From Rhodococcus jostii NBRC 16295 (lineage in GTDB: Bacteria; Actinomycetota; Actinomycetes; Mycobacteriales; Mycobacteriaceae), in NCBI RefSeq assembly GCF_001894825.1, contig NZ_BCWY01000078.1, positions 1 through 44,442 of the forward strand: a stretch of DNA of 44,442 nt. The letters are read 5' to 3'. Below are positions 1 through 8,577 of the stretch, one piece after another. Both the position numbers and the translations under genes were made by a program. The notes beneath the pieces were generated by a model. That model worked only from the letters and a program-made list of their open reading frames with translations, did not search any database and was not told the origin of the DNA. Every line of letters starts with the position of its first letter. Position 1 is the first letter of the stretch.

Positions 1-1053
1 GATCCGCGGACGGGTACGTGGGCAGACCCTCGACCATCACGATCGTGGCGCCGAGCTGCAACGGCCCGGTCATCAACAGCGGTCCCACCAGCCACCCGAG
101 ATCGGTGATCCAGGAAACCACATCGTCGGCATGGACATCGAAACCGTACGCGAAGTCCACCGCCGCCTTCACCCCGAAACCGCCGTGCGAGTGCACAATG
201 CCCTTCGGTCGGCCCGTCGTCCCGGACGTGTACACGATGGTCAGCGGGTCATTCGCCTCGGTCGGCGCGGTCTGCACCGGTGCCGGGTTCGGGTCCAGGG
301 CGTCGAAGTAGACATCGCGGCCCGCGCGCATCGCCACATCGGTACCGAGGTGACGGAGAACGACGACGGTGCGGACCGACGGCGCCGATTCGAGCGCCTG
401 ATCCGCGGTCTCCTTCATCGGCACCGGCTTGCCGCGCCGCGTCGTGCCGTCCGCCGTGATCAGCATGACCGCCTCGGAATCCTGCAGCCGGGTGGCCAGC
501 GCATCCGGCGCGTATCCGGTAAAGTGGGCACCGAGATCGCTCCGATCATCGCGATCGCCAGAAACGCCACCACCGCCTCCGGGACCGCGGGGACGAACAG
601 CACCACCCGATCCCCGCGCGCCACGCCGAGCTGGGTCAGGTTCGCCGCGAACCGCCGCACCTGACGATCCAGTTCGGCGTAGGTCAACGCGCGCCGTTGA
701 CCGCTGTCCCCCTCGTAGACCACCGCCGTCTTGTCCACGAGTTGGCCGACAGCGTGCCGGTGCGCGCACAGGTTCGCGACATTGACGTGCCCGCCGGGAA
801 ACCACCGCGGGAACGGCCTGCCGCCGGACTCGTCACGGACCCGATCGAACGGTGCGTCGAACGTGATCTGCAGATCCTCGACGACATTTCGCCAGAACCG
901 TTCCGGGTCTGCAGCCGCCGACCGGTTCAGCTCGTCGATGGTCCTGTGTCCCCAGCGCCGCATTGCCGACAGCAACCGGCTGCGCTCGACAACCGTCTCA
1001 CTCGGCATCCACGCGAACCGCTGCGCGGTCTCGTCCTGCTGACTCTTCGTCAT
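1..1053 (-). pseudogene. Acyl-CoA synthetase (acetoacetyl/acetyl-CoA synthetase-like), frameshifted and cut by window edge
   Basis: ATP-dependent acid:CoA ligase of the ANL superfamily, expected to adenylate a carboxylic acid and pass it to CoA. It closely matches the intact 649-aa paralog at 37817-39766. ATG at 1053 follows a strong GAGGAGGAA ribosome site, 29 bp after the MaoC stop, so the two genes form an operon. The N-terminal part reads well to the IGAISVPT segment, then the frame breaks. Alignment with the paralog DNA shows one base missing at about 521-524 (GGTAAAGTGGG here against CTGAACGTGGG). In the shifted frame the P-loop YTSGTTGRPKGIVHSHG is present at about 190-250 and the frame stays open to base 1, where the gene is cut. 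A single deletion with open frame on both sides is either a recent mutation or a sequence error. Confidence 0.85.
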
Positions 1054-1082
1054 ACCCGTTCCTCCTCGACGCGTGCGACCGG

Positions 1083-1553
1083 TTACGCGCTGACCGATTC
1101 CGCCGCCGTGCGCTTGAGCATCAGACCGGACCGGCGGCACTCGCACACCACCTCGTCACGCTGGTTGATGCCGTAATGACGGAACTGAACGATGCCGGAG
1201 TCGTTACGGCTCTTCGACTCCCGCTTCTCGAGGATCTCGGTGCGCACCCGGATGGTGTCACCATGGAACACCGGCTTGGGGAACTTGACGTCCTCGTAGC
1301 CGAGGTTGCCCAAGGTGGTGCCCTGCGTGGTCTCGGGCACCGAAATACCCGAAACCAGACCCAGGATGAACAAGCTGTTGACCAGACGCTGCCCGTAGAT
1401 CGAACCCTTGCTGTACTCCGCATCCAAATGCAACGGCGCCAGGTTCAACGTCATCGTGCTGAACAGAACGTTGTCCGTCTCCGTCACGGTACGACGGGTC
1501 GGGTGGTCGATCACGGCACCCGGCTCGAATTCTTCAAAGTACAGACCGGACAT
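1083..1553 (-). CDS. MaoC-family hot-dog dehydratase (copy 1)
   Basis: Predicted enoyl-CoA hydratase/dehydratase of the MaoC family, 156 aa, single hot-dog domain. ATG 1553 was chosen over the upstream ATG at 1598 because it has an AAAGGAC ribosome site and matches the start of the paralog at 40282 (MSGLYFEEF against MPGLYFEEF). The hydratase motif region reads TLNLAPLHLDAEYS: His42 is present, but the position of the usual catalytic Asp is Asn37. Both copies share this change. It is the first gene of a two-gene operon with the acyl-CoA synthetase and has the palindrome CACAATATATTGTG about 60 bp upstream. Substrate unknown; the same gene order recurs at 39.8-40.3 kb. Confidence 0.88.
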   Translation of the reverse strand: MSGLYFEEFEPGAVIDHPTRRTVTETDNVLFSTMTLNLAPLHLDAEYSKGSIYGQRLVNSLFILGLVSGISVPETTQGTTLGNLGYEDVKFPKPVFHGDTIRVRTEILEKRESKSRNDSGIVQFRHYGINQRDEVVCECRRSGLMLKRTAAESVSA

Positions 1554-1601
1554 GGGAAGTCCTTTCGATTCGGCGGCATCCCGCCTCGAGGTGTTCACTT
1601 T

Positions 1602-1632
1602 CTACGCATGTTACACAATATATTGTGCGTAG
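1602..1632. promoter_or_regulatory. Nested palindrome upstream of maoC copy 1
   Basis: A perfect 14-bp palindrome CACAATATATTGTG (1614-1627) lies inside a second inverted pair CTACGCA (1602-1608) / TGCGTAG (1626-1632). It is 60 bp upstream of the MaoC start and resembles the AT-rich motif found in other promoters of the window. Likely operator for a GntR/FCD-type regulator; inference only. Confidence 0.55.
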
Positions 1633-2191
1633 CAATACCCCAGTGCTTACTTCCAGAGGTCGCCACCCAACCGTCAGAGCGCCCGCCGACCCCGACAACT
1701 TGGAGAGACACACCTACTCACAGAGGGTGTTTGCCGCGACGTGCTCCGCACACGGGTCGGGGCAAGCCGCAGTGAACCTACCCAATGGATCCGTGTAGCC
1801 GACGCTTCGTGAATGCGCGAGGCTCGGAAAGCCTACGAGCGCTCCACCTCGATCGGACCACCCATCGGAGAGCAACCCATTTCGTCGCGGCTCGGTCCGG
1901 CCGATCTGACGTGTGACCACGACTCGCCTGCGCAAGGCAATCGTGCTCAGTCCGCCGACCGCCACCGCTGGGCCGTGAATGACGGACGGCGATGTCGCCG
2001 CCGGTCCCGGTGGCTGTTTACCGACACACCGCCAGCGACTCGAGCCACGGCAATGTGCCCCTTGGCACGGGGACGCAACCGCGTCCCGGAACTACGTCAT
2101 CGGACCCGACGGGCGCGGCGCAACCCCTATGAGGTTGACTGCAGGAGAGACCGCGCCGCCCGTGTTCCTCGCGTGCGAGTCTCCGCTCTTG
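1633..2191. other. Intergenic stretch without a supported gene
   Basis: This 559-bp stretch lies upstream of MaoC copy 1 and downstream of the GntR gene. Short open frames occur on both strands, but none has a good ribosome site or a recognisable family, and codon bias is weak. A modest hairpin GGGACGC/GCGTCCC at 2070-2087 could end transcription of the GntR gene. Degraded gene remnants are possible but I cannot identify any. Confidence 0.5.
2070..2087 (-). terminator. Possible terminator of the GntR gene
   Basis: Perfect 7-bp stem GGGACGC/GCGTCCC with a 4-base loop, about 105 bp beyond the stop of the GntR gene on the minus strand. No T-run follows, so support is weak. Confidence 0.25.
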
Positions 2192-2899
2192 CTACTTCGC
2201 GGGTGTCCCGTCGCTCCACATTCCCTGCTCTTCGAGCTTCGCGATCAGGTAGTCCGCGCTCGTAGCGATGTGTTTCTTCATTGTCGACCGGGCGGCGCGG
2301 GTATTTCCGCTCCGCAGCGCCTCCACAAGGTGGGGATGGTCGTTCACGGTCGCGTCCACCTGCTGCTCGATCGTGGCGTAGAAGCGGTTCGGCAGGTGCT
2401 TGACCACCGACCCCAGCAAGAGGGCCAGCCGCTGCGAATCGGCGGCCAGGTTGATCTGACGATGGAACTCATGTCCGAGATCGGTGATGCGTCGGTTGTC
2501 GCCGGCCGCGACGGCTTCCTTGTTTTCGACCATGATCTCGTCGAGCCGTGCCAGCTGCTCAGGGCTGATGTTCGCGGCCGCCCGTGCGGCGAGCTCGCCG
2601 GCCAAGTGCGCCTGCACCCAGAACAGGTCGCGGATGTCTCGCCGTGTGAACGATGCGACCACGAATCCGCGTCGCGGAACCATCTGTACGAAGCCCTCGC
2701 TTCGCAGCAACTGCATTCCCTCTCGCACCGGGGTGTTGCTGACTCCGACGGCCTCACAGATCGGTTCCATACGGAGGAATTCGCCGGGCTTGACCTCTCC
2801 GGAGAAGATGCGCTCACGTACGTAGCTGGCCACCTGCTCGGGCAACCCCTGCTGCCGATTGGCGTTGCGCCCGCCGAACGCGCGTGCGTCCACCGTCAT
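2192..2899 (-). CDS. GntR-family regulator, FCD subfamily (copy 1)
   Basis: DNA-binding transcriptional regulator, 235 aa. An N-terminal winged helix-turn-helix (about residues 18-80, recognition segment VSNTPVREGMQLLR, wing VPRRGFVV) is followed by an all-helical FCD ligand domain with the usual metal-site histidines in GHEFH, NDHPHL and KKHIA. The frame is open further upstream to 3202, but ATG 2899 was chosen because a GGGGGC ribosome site precedes it and the alignment with the two paralogs at 4400 and 11333 begins near there. The upstream extension contains a repeat of PAL units encoded by a 9-bp tandem and an operator-like motif, so it is almost surely leader. Divergent from the CaiB gene, which it may control together with itself. 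Effector unknown; an acyl-CoA or dicarboxylate would fit the family. Confidence 0.9.
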   Translation of the reverse strand: MTVDARAFGGRNANRQQGLPEQVASYVRERIFSGEVKPGEFLRMEPICEAVGVSNTPVREGMQLLRSEGFVQMVPRRGFVVASFTRRDIRDLFWVQAHLAGELAARAAANISPEQLARLDEIMVENKEAVAAGDNRRITDLGHEFHRQINLAADSQRLALLLGSVVKHLPNRFYATIEQQVDATVNDHPHLVEALRSGNTRAARSTMKKHIATSADYLIAKLEEQGMWSDGTPAK

Positions 2900-2952
2900 C
2901 GTGAGCCCCCTGTCCGGGTCTTCATAGTCCGTTCGAGAATACGCTACTTCCC

Positions 2953-2963
2953 GCATCATATTC
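2953..2963. promoter_or_regulatory. Operator-like AT motif, GntR side
   Basis: GCATCATATTC, 54 bp upstream of the GntR start. It matches the core CATNATATA seen in other promoters here, with one mismatch, and lies in the divergent GntR/CaiB control region. Confidence 0.45.
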
Positions 2964-3040
2964 GATGTCTGACTGGCACCCCGCACCTCGCGTCTCCCCC
3001 ACCTCGCACCTACCTGCGCACGCACCGCGGCCGCTGCCGG

Positions 3041-3067
3041 CAACGCTGGCAACGCTGGCAACGCTGG
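3041..3067. repeat. 9-bp tandem repeat, three copies
   Basis: Three perfect copies of CAACGCTGG in a row, with a partial fourth start (CAA), in the divergent control region between the GntR and CaiB genes. It lies between two operator-like motifs. Confidence 0.85.
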
Positions 3068-3081
3068 CAAATCGACACCAT

Positions 3082-3100
3082 GATGCGTAATATATGATTC
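3082..3100. promoter_or_regulatory. Operator-like AT motif, CaiB side
   Basis: GATGCGTAATATATGATTC, 79 bp upstream of the CaiB start. Its core AATATATGAT is the complement form of the shared CATNATATA motif. Confidence 0.5.
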
Positions 3101-3178
3101 TAGCGAACGGTGGCACCCCTCCGCGCCAGTGCAGTCGCCGTCGAACTTGCGCAGCCTTCTGAGAGCCAGAGGATATCG

Positions 3179-4351
3179 ATGATCCAGAAACCTTTGCAGC
3201 ACATACGAATACTAGAGATCGGAGGTTACATAGCAGCCCCGTACAGCACCTCGATCCTGTGCGCACTGGGCGCCGAGGTCGTGAAGGTCGAGAAGCCACA
3301 CACAGGAGACGACTTCAGGCGCAACCTCGACCATCGCAGCCCCTACTTCGTCCAGTACAACGCCGGGAAGAAGAGCCTCGCGGTCGACATCAAGCGGCCC
3401 GAGGGCGTGGACCTCGTCCGGGCCCTCCTGCCGAAATTCGACGTTCTGATCGAGAACATCCGCCCCGGCAAACTCGCGGCACTCGGGCTGGGTCCTGATG
3501 ACTGCCGGGCCGCCAACCAAGATCTCGTCTACACATCCGTCACCGGATTCGGCAACGGCGGCCCCATGGTCGACCGCGCTGCATACGACACGATCGGACA
3601 GGCACTGGGGGGGATGTACGCCGTGATGGGAGACGCCGGCGAACCGCAACTGTCCGGTACCTGCATCGCCGATCTGATCACCGGATTCGTCGGTGCAACG
3701 GGTATCCTCGCCGCACTCGTCGCCAGGGCGGAGACAGGGTCTGCAGCACGAATCGAGACCTCGATGCTCGAGGCGGTCAGTGCGCTCACCGTCGACGCGC
3801 TGACTCAGATGTACGACGACGAGGGTACCGATCCGCACCGGCAGTCGCGCCATCCCCAGGCCCAGAATTTCTGCCTCCATACCGCGTCCGATGGCGTGAT
3901 CGCCATCCACCTGTCGTCATCACAGAAATTCTGGCGCTCACTCGCGGAGGCCATGGAACGACCCGACCTACTCGACGATCCACGTTTCTCGAACTACCCG
4001 GCTCGGGTTGTGCACTATTCGGAACTCGCCGCAGTAGTGCAGGCCGCGTTCCGCACCCGAACCGCGGAGCAGTGGGAGAAGATCCTGACCGATGCGGATG
4101 TCCCGTTTGCGCCCGTACTCGGGATGTCCGAGTTCGCTGCGCACCCGCAGACCGCGTTCCTCGAACTCCTCGAGCCGCAGGACGAAGGTCCGGCGTTGCT
4201 CCGCTCACCCTGGCGATTCGATGGGGCACGCCCGCGCCGCACGGGCTCCACGCCACGCGTGGGCGAACACACCCGCACCGTCGCCGCCGAGGTGTACGAC
4301 GAGTCGACGATCGACGGGCTGCTCCGCGACGGCGTGCTGTATGCACCGTAG
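3179..4351 (+). CDS. CaiB/BaiF family III CoA-transferase (copy 1)
   Basis: Predicted to move CoA from a donor thioester to a carboxylic acid through an aspartyl-CoA intermediate; cytosolic. 390 aa, the usual family length. ATG 3179 has an AGAGGA ribosome site; the longer frame from 3110 lacks one and extends past the family N-terminus. Asp165 in IADLITG is the expected catalytic aspartate, and the N-terminal ILEIGGYIAAPYS and GAEVVKVEKP segments are typical. It is a clear paralog of the CaiB protein at 26887-28062 (shared stretches such as SILCALGAEVVKVE and SRHPQAQNFC). A GntR gene follows after 48 bp and is probably co-transcribed. Acid substrate unknown; the CitE-linked paralog suggests a C4-C5 dicarboxylate or a derivative. 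Confidence 0.9.
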   Translation: MIQKPLQHIRILEIGGYIAAPYSTSILCALGAEVVKVEKPHTGDDFRRNLDHRSPYFVQYNAGKKSLAVDIKRPEGVDLVRALLPKFDVLIENIRPGKLAALGLGPDDCRAANQDLVYTSVTGFGNGGPMVDRAAYDTIGQALGGMYAVMGDAGEPQLSGTCIADLITGFVGATGILAALVARAETGSAARIETSMLEAVSALTVDALTQMYDDEGTDPHRQSRHPQAQNFCLHTASDGVIAIHLSSSQKFWRSLAEAMERPDLLDDPRFSNYPARVVHYSELAAVVQAAFRTRTAEQWEKILTDADVPFAPVLGMSEFAAHPQTAFLELLEPQDEGPALLRSPWRFDGARPRRTGSTPRVGEHTRTVAAEVYDESTIDGLLRDGVLYAP

Positions 4352-4399
4352 GCCCCGCCCCGATGCCCCAATGGCCCAGGACTCTGGAAGGCGCACCCG

Positions 4400-5122
4400 A
4401 TGAAGCCGCAGAACGCCAGGACCACGAGACGGCAACTCCCCGACGAAGTTGCCTCACACATTCGCACAATGATCATGTCCGGGCAGGTGCGAGCCGGCGA
4501 CTTCCTCCGCATCGAGCCGCTCGCCCTAGCCTTCGGAGTCAGTGCGACGCCCGTGCGCGAAGGACTACTGACTCTGCGAAACGAGGGATTCGTCGAGTCG
4601 GTCCCTCGACGTGGCTTCGTGGTGGCACCGTTCACGAAGCAAGACGTACGCGACCTATTTTGGGCACAAGCCCAACTGGCTGGGGAACTTGCCTCACGAG
4701 CCGCCAGGAGCATCACCAGTCACCAAATCGACGAGCTCGAGACCATTCTCGAACAGATCCTGGACGCGGTAGCCCGGGGCGATGACGACGAAATCGCCTC
4801 CTTGGGCCATGCCTTTCACCACAAAATCAGAATCTCCGCGAACTCACCGCGGCTTGCGCGACTGTTGGATTCGGTGGTCACGAACCTACCGAACCGGCTG
4901 TATGCCGCCGTCGAAGGCCGAATTTGGACAACACACAAGGACCACCATCTCCTGCTTGACGCCTTGAGAAAACGTGCCCCCGAGAAGGCCAAGACCCTCA
5001 TGGAGACACACATCCTGGACGGAGCCGACCACCTGATTGCTGAACTCGAACGACGTGGCTTCTGGGCCCGTGCCGAAGCTGAAGGGTCTGATCATGGAGG
5101 CGACGCACCTCCGACGGCGTGA
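4400..5122 (+). CDS. GntR-family regulator, FCD subfamily (copy 2)
   Basis: DNA-binding regulator, 240 aa, with N-terminal winged helix-turn-helix (VSATPVREGLLTLR) and C-terminal FCD domain. GGAAGG about 12 bases before ATG 4400 serves as ribosome site. It is very close to the regulator at 11333: the segment from VPRRGFVVAPFTKQ to DLFWAQAQL is identical in both. One FCD position differs in character: DHHLLLDAL here for EHPLLLEAL in copy 3. It lies 48 bp downstream of the CaiB gene and so is probably controlled from the same promoter, giving feedback control. Its stop is 1 bp from the stop of the convergent LysR gene. Confidence 0.9.
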   Translation: MKPQNARTTRRQLPDEVASHIRTMIMSGQVRAGDFLRIEPLALAFGVSATPVREGLLTLRNEGFVESVPRRGFVVAPFTKQDVRDLFWAQAQLAGELASRAARSITSHQIDELETILEQILDAVARGDDDEIASLGHAFHHKIRISANSPRLARLLDSVVTNLPNRLYAAVEGRIWTTHKDHHLLLDALRKRAPEKAKTLMETHILDGADHLIAELERRGFWARAEAEGSDHGGDAPPTA

Positions 5123-5123
5123 C

Positions 5124-6017
5124 CTACGACGACGCACGATTGTCGCAGGCGGGGCGAGCATTCCTCGACACACTCACGACCTGAAGGTCGTCGAGCACGG
5201 CGACGAACGCCGCAGCCGCGGGAGGGAGCGGATCCGGCCGCCGAACTATCCCGATCTCGCGGACCACCGGAGGCACGAGCGAACGGACCACCACGCCGGG
5301 CAGTTCCCGCTCGGCGACTCCGCGCGGGAGCAGGGTTGCCCCGGCGCCCTGCACCACCAGCGCCCAGACCGCCTGGCGGTGCGCGCATTCGACCGCGATG
5401 TTGTTCACCGACAGCAGTGGACGCAAACCGATCTCGACGATCATCGGGATGTCGCCGAGCAGGTCGACGGGCACCGGGTCGGGCAGTTCGATCGCGAGGT
5501 CGGCGTGCAGTGCGAGCACGATCTCCTGTTCCCCCAACACCCGCGACTCGAGCCCCTGCTCGTCGACGGGCAGTGCGGTGAGCCCGATATCGCACTCCCC
5601 GGACCGGACCGCCCTGCCCACGCCGTCGGGAACGTCCGCTGACACCGCGGACAGCACCACCTGCGGGAAGCGGCGATGAAACTCACCGGCGAGGAGCGGA
5701 AGTGGCTCCGCGGCCAGTGAATTGAGAACCGAGATGGCGAGGGTGCCGGACCGTAGCTCGGTGACGTCGTCGACGACGGCTCGGGCCCGCTCGACATCCG
5801 CGAGAACCCGGCGCGCCGCCTCCGCGAACGAGACTCCCGCCGCGGTGATGCGCAACTCCCGCCCCGTGCGTTCGAACAGTTCGACGCCGAGATCACGCTC
5901 GAGAGTGCGGATCGCCTGCGACAGCGACGGCTGCGCGATGAACAGCGCCCGCGCCGCCTTCGTGACGCTGCCATGATCGGCCACGGCGACGAGGTACTCG
6001 GCGTCCCGGATGTCCAC
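5124..6017 (-). CDS. LysR-family transcriptional regulator
   Basis: 297 aa. The N-terminal helix-turn-helix covers about residues 3-60 (AEYLVAVADHGSVTKAA, then IAQPSLSQAIRTLE) and is followed by a periplasmic-binding-protein-like effector domain (about 90-290). It lies 61 bp downstream of the lactonase gene on the same strand, so the two may be co-transcribed. LysR proteins usually bind near their own promoter and respond to a pathway metabolite; here the lactonase/dehydrogenase module is the natural target, but no TN11A site is evident between the genes. It ends tail to tail with the GntR gene. Confidence 0.92.
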   Translation of the reverse strand: MDIRDAEYLVAVADHGSVTKAARALFIAQPSLSQAIRTLERDLGVELFERTGRELRITAAGVSFAEAARRVLADVERARAVVDDVTELRSGTLAISVLNSLAAEPLPLLAGEFHRRFPQVVLSAVSADVPDGVGRAVRSGECDIGLTALPVDEQGLESRVLGEQEIVLALHADLAIELPDPVPVDLLGDIPMIVEIGLRPLLSVNNIAVECAHRQAVWALVVQGAGATLLPRGVAERELPGVVVRSLVPPVVREIGIVRRPDPLPPAAAAFVAVLDDLQVVSVSRNARPACDNRASS

Positions 6018-6078
6018 TACTGGAGTCTAGCGGCCACGCAGTTCGCCGAGGCCACGGCCGGTCGTCGAGTGTCGCGAC

Positions 6079-6873
6079 CTAGACGACCTGCCGCCCGTTC
6101 ACGCGGAGCCGGTTCCAGTCGTCGATGTCGTGATTGACGCACACTGTCGTATTCGGTTGGCTGCGCAGCAACTTCAACTTCTTCAGTGATTCGATCGCGT
6201 CGGCGGTGTCGGCGTCGGCGGGCATGCCGACGCAACAGCTGATGTTGTCCTGGATGTGCGCGACGTCGCCGGACAGGACCAGCGTGCTCCCGTCCGGCAG
6301 GCGGAGCTGTAACCCGAGTGAACCCGGCGTGTGCCCGGGCATCGACAGCACGACGACACTGCCGTCCCCGAAGACGTCGTGGTCGTATCCGGCAGGCACC
6401 TCCATCCAGTCGATCCGATCGGCCGCGTCGAGATCCTCCTGACGGAAGAAGGCCGTCACGTGGTTGTCGGGTGTGCGCGCGTACCGAAGCTCGCCCGAGC
6501 CGATATACCCCTGCGCCCCGGCGAAATGCTCCAGGCCACCGGTGTGATCGAAATGCAGATGCGAGATCACCACCCGTTTCACGTCGGCCGTGCTGAATCC
6601 GAGCGACTCCAGCTGGCGGTCGAGTGCACGCTCGGCGGGGAATTCGATGTTGAACATCTCCGCGAGCGGGCCGTACGTGGAGGCGGGATCACCTGCCCCG
6701 GCGAGGCCGGTGTCGAAGATGAGCAGTCCGTGCTCCGCGTGCTCGATGAGGAACGAGGGCGCGGGCAGGGCCACCAGCTCGCCGCCTGCGCCCAAGATCA
6801 TGATGCTCTTGTCGACCTTCAGCATGGGTGCGTCGAGCGCCCACAAGTGCTTGATGGTACCGGAACTGGTCAT
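6079..6873 (-). CDS. Metallo-beta-lactamase-fold lactonase (AttM/AiiA-like)
   Basis: Predicted metal-dependent lactone hydrolase, 264 aa. All dinuclear metal ligands of the AHL-lactonase group are visible: His105, His107, Asp109 and His110 in SHLHFDHTGG, then His181 (MPGHTPGS), Asp203 (SGDV) and His248 (VNHD). ATG 6873 has a perfect GAGGAGG ribosome site. The gene is divergent from an aldehyde dehydrogenase and alcohol dehydrogenase pair. This lactonase plus alcohol plus aldehyde dehydrogenase set resembles the gamma-butyrolactone module (attKLM/blcABC) of Agrobacterium, although the alcohol dehydrogenase here is of a different family. So the substrate may be a catabolic lactone rather than, or besides, an acyl-homoserine lactone. 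Confidence 0.9.
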   Translation of the reverse strand: MTSSGTIKHLWALDAPMLKVDKSIMILGAGGELVALPAPSFLIEHAEHGLLIFDTGLAGAGDPASTYGPLAEMFNIEFPAERALDRQLESLGFSTADVKRVVISHLHFDHTGGLEHFAGAQGYIGSGELRYARTPDNHVTAFFRQEDLDAADRIDWMEVPAGYDHDVFGDGSVVVLSMPGHTPGSLGLQLRLPDGSTLVLSGDVAHIQDNISCCVGMPADADTADAIESLKKLKLLRSQPNTTVCVNHDIDDWNRLRVNGRQVV

Positions 6874-6930
6874 GTCGTGCCTCCTCGGGCCCGAAAGGGA
6901 AGAGTCGCGACACCGAGTGAGCCGCGTCAC

Positions 6931-6985
6931 GCATGATATACAAAGCGCCGAACATCACAAGCGTTTTATATATTCTGTACTATGC
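6931..6985. promoter_or_regulatory. Divergent control region with two AT-rich motifs
   Basis: GCATGATATAC at 6931-6941 and TTTTATATATTCTGTAC from 6964 lie between the lactonase (minus) and aldehyde dehydrogenase (plus) starts. The first matches the shared CATNATATA core. They probably form the promoter and operator of both genes. Confidence 0.5.
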
Positions 6986-7034
6986 ACTCGCAGGCTGTGG
7001 CGCGATCGGTCACACAACCACACGGAGGTAGCAG

Positions 7035-8519
7035 ATGACGCCGACTAGCGGTGTTCAGGCACTGAAAGAACTCATCGAGCCGGAACGCCTGCTGATCGAC
7101 GGTTCCTGGGTGCCCGCGGTCGAGGGCGCGTCGTTCCCCGCGATCGATCCCGGTACCGGAGAGCAGGTGGCCCGGGTGGCCGAAGGCTCCGAGGCCGACG
7201 TCGACGCCGCGGTGTCCGCCGCCCGCCGCTCCTTCGACGAGGGGCGGTGGCTGCGGTTGTCGGGCCAGCAACGGTCGGTGATCCTGTGGCGCATCGCCGA
7301 GACGCTCGAGAGCAGGGTCGACGAACTCGCCGCACTGGAGAGCATGGACGCGGGCATGCCGGTCTCGCAGGCCCGCCTGATGGTCGGCGAGGCGGTCAAT
7401 CAGTTCCGGTATTTCGCCGGCTGGGCCGACAAGATCGAGGGTAAGAGCGTCGAGATCGGTCCCGCCGACCTGCGTTTCCAGGGATACACCCGCAAGGAAG
7501 CGGTCGGGGTGGCCGCACTGATCGTGCCGTGGAACGCACCGATCGTCGCGATCGCGCAGAAACTGGCGCCCGCACTCGCCGCCGGATGCTCGTGCGTGCT
7601 CAAACCTTCCGAGGAGGCGTCGCTCACCGCGCTCGCCGTGGGCCGACTTGTTCTCGACGCGGGCCTGCCGCCCGGCGTCGTCAATGTCGTCACCGGTTTC
7701 GGGCCCCGGGTGGGTGCTCCGCTCGCCGCGCATCCCGGCGTCGACAAGGTGAGCTTCACCGGGTCGACCCAGGTCGGCAGGCAGATCGTGCAGGCCGCCG
7801 CGGGCAACCTGAAGAAGGTCTCGCTCGAACTCGGCGGCAAGTCGGCGATGATTGTGCTGCCGGACGCGGACCTGGACCTTGTGATCCCCGGCGTCGGCAT
7901 CGGGATCTTCTGGAACTCCGGCCAGATCTGCACGTCCGGTTCGCGACTGTTCGTCCACCGCGACATCGCCGACGAGGTGGCCCACGGGGTCGCCGAGTTC
8001 AGCCGAAACCTGAAGGTGGGCTACGGAACCGACCCGGACGCCGATCTGGGTCCCCTCATCTCGCAGCGCCACCTCGACCGGGTGAACGGATTCGTCGAGA
8101 GCGGTATCGCGGCGGGGGCCCGGGTCGTGGCCGGCGGCAAGCGAATCGGCGACCGGGGCTACTTCTACGAGCCGACCGTGGTGGTCGACGCCGACCCGTC
8201 GATGGCGATGATCCGCGAAGAGATCTTCGGCCCGGTGCTCGGCGTCATGACGTTCACCGACATCGACGACGCGGTCGCGGCCGCCAACGACACCGAGTAC
8301 GGCCTCGCCGGCAGCGTCTGGACGCGGGACGTCGGCCGCGCCCACTCGACCGCTCATCTGCTGCGGGCGGGCCGCATCGGCATCAACGTCCACCGGGCCG
8401 GCGGCGTGCAGATGCCGGTCGGCGGCTACAAGCAGTCCGGCTGGGGCCGCGAGAACGGAGCCGAAGCCCTCGACGACTACCTCGAGACGAAATCCGTGGT
8501 CACCCGGATCTCAGACTGA
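7035..8519 (+). CDS. NAD(P)-dependent aldehyde dehydrogenase (1)
   Basis: 494 aa enzyme oxidising an aldehyde to the acid. The family catalytic residues are in place: Glu265 in LELGGKS and Cys299 in NSGQICTSG, plus FTGST for cofactor binding and EEIFGPVL near the C-terminus. A GGAGGT ribosome site precedes ATG 7035. It is followed after 58 bp by an alcohol dehydrogenase and is divergent from a lactonase, so a semialdehyde acid derived from an opened lactone is a likely substrate. Family similarity cannot settle chain length. Two further aldehyde dehydrogenases, at 18680 and 28281, are paralogs but not close duplicates. Confidence 0.92.
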   Translation: MTPTSGVQALKELIEPERLLIDGSWVPAVEGASFPAIDPGTGEQVARVAEGSEADVDAAVSAARRSFDEGRWLRLSGQQRSVILWRIAETLESRVDELAALESMDAGMPVSQARLMVGEAVNQFRYFAGWADKIEGKSVEIGPADLRFQGYTRKEAVGVAALIVPWNAPIVAIAQKLAPALAAGCSCVLKPSEEASLTALAVGRLVLDAGLPPGVVNVVTGFGPRVGAPLAAHPGVDKVSFTGSTQVGRQIVQAAAGNLKKVSLELGGKSAMIVLPDADLDLVIPGVGIGIFWNSGQICTSGSRLFVHRDIADEVAHGVAEFSRNLKVGYGTDPDADLGPLISQRHLDRVNGFVESGIAAGARVVAGGKRIGDRGYFYEPTVVVDADPSMAMIREEIFGPVLGVMTFTDIDDAVAAANDTEYGLAGSVWTRDVGRAHSTAHLLRAGRIGINVHRAGGVQMPVGGYKQSGWGRENGAEALDDYLETKSVVTRISD

Positions 8520-8577
8520 CCAAGTACACCCCACTGACACAGGGAAACCCGATGTCCCCGAACACATGAGGAGAAAC

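Noticed and set aside
1..4. GATC at the window start as a cloning-site junction
   Set aside because: A four-base match is expected often by chance and the gene continues normally into it.
1714..1965. Possible 83-aa protein on the minus strand
   Set aside because: No ribosome site, no family, weak codon bias; left as intergenic.
6079..6873. Quorum-quenching AHL lactonase as a firm call
   Set aside because: The metal ligands fit, but the neighbours are catabolic dehydrogenases, so a catabolic lactone is equally or more likely.
6966..8393. Minus-strand open frame of 475 codons
   Set aside because: Antisense to the aldehyde dehydrogenase, which has all catalytic residues; the minus frame is a mirror of its codon bias.
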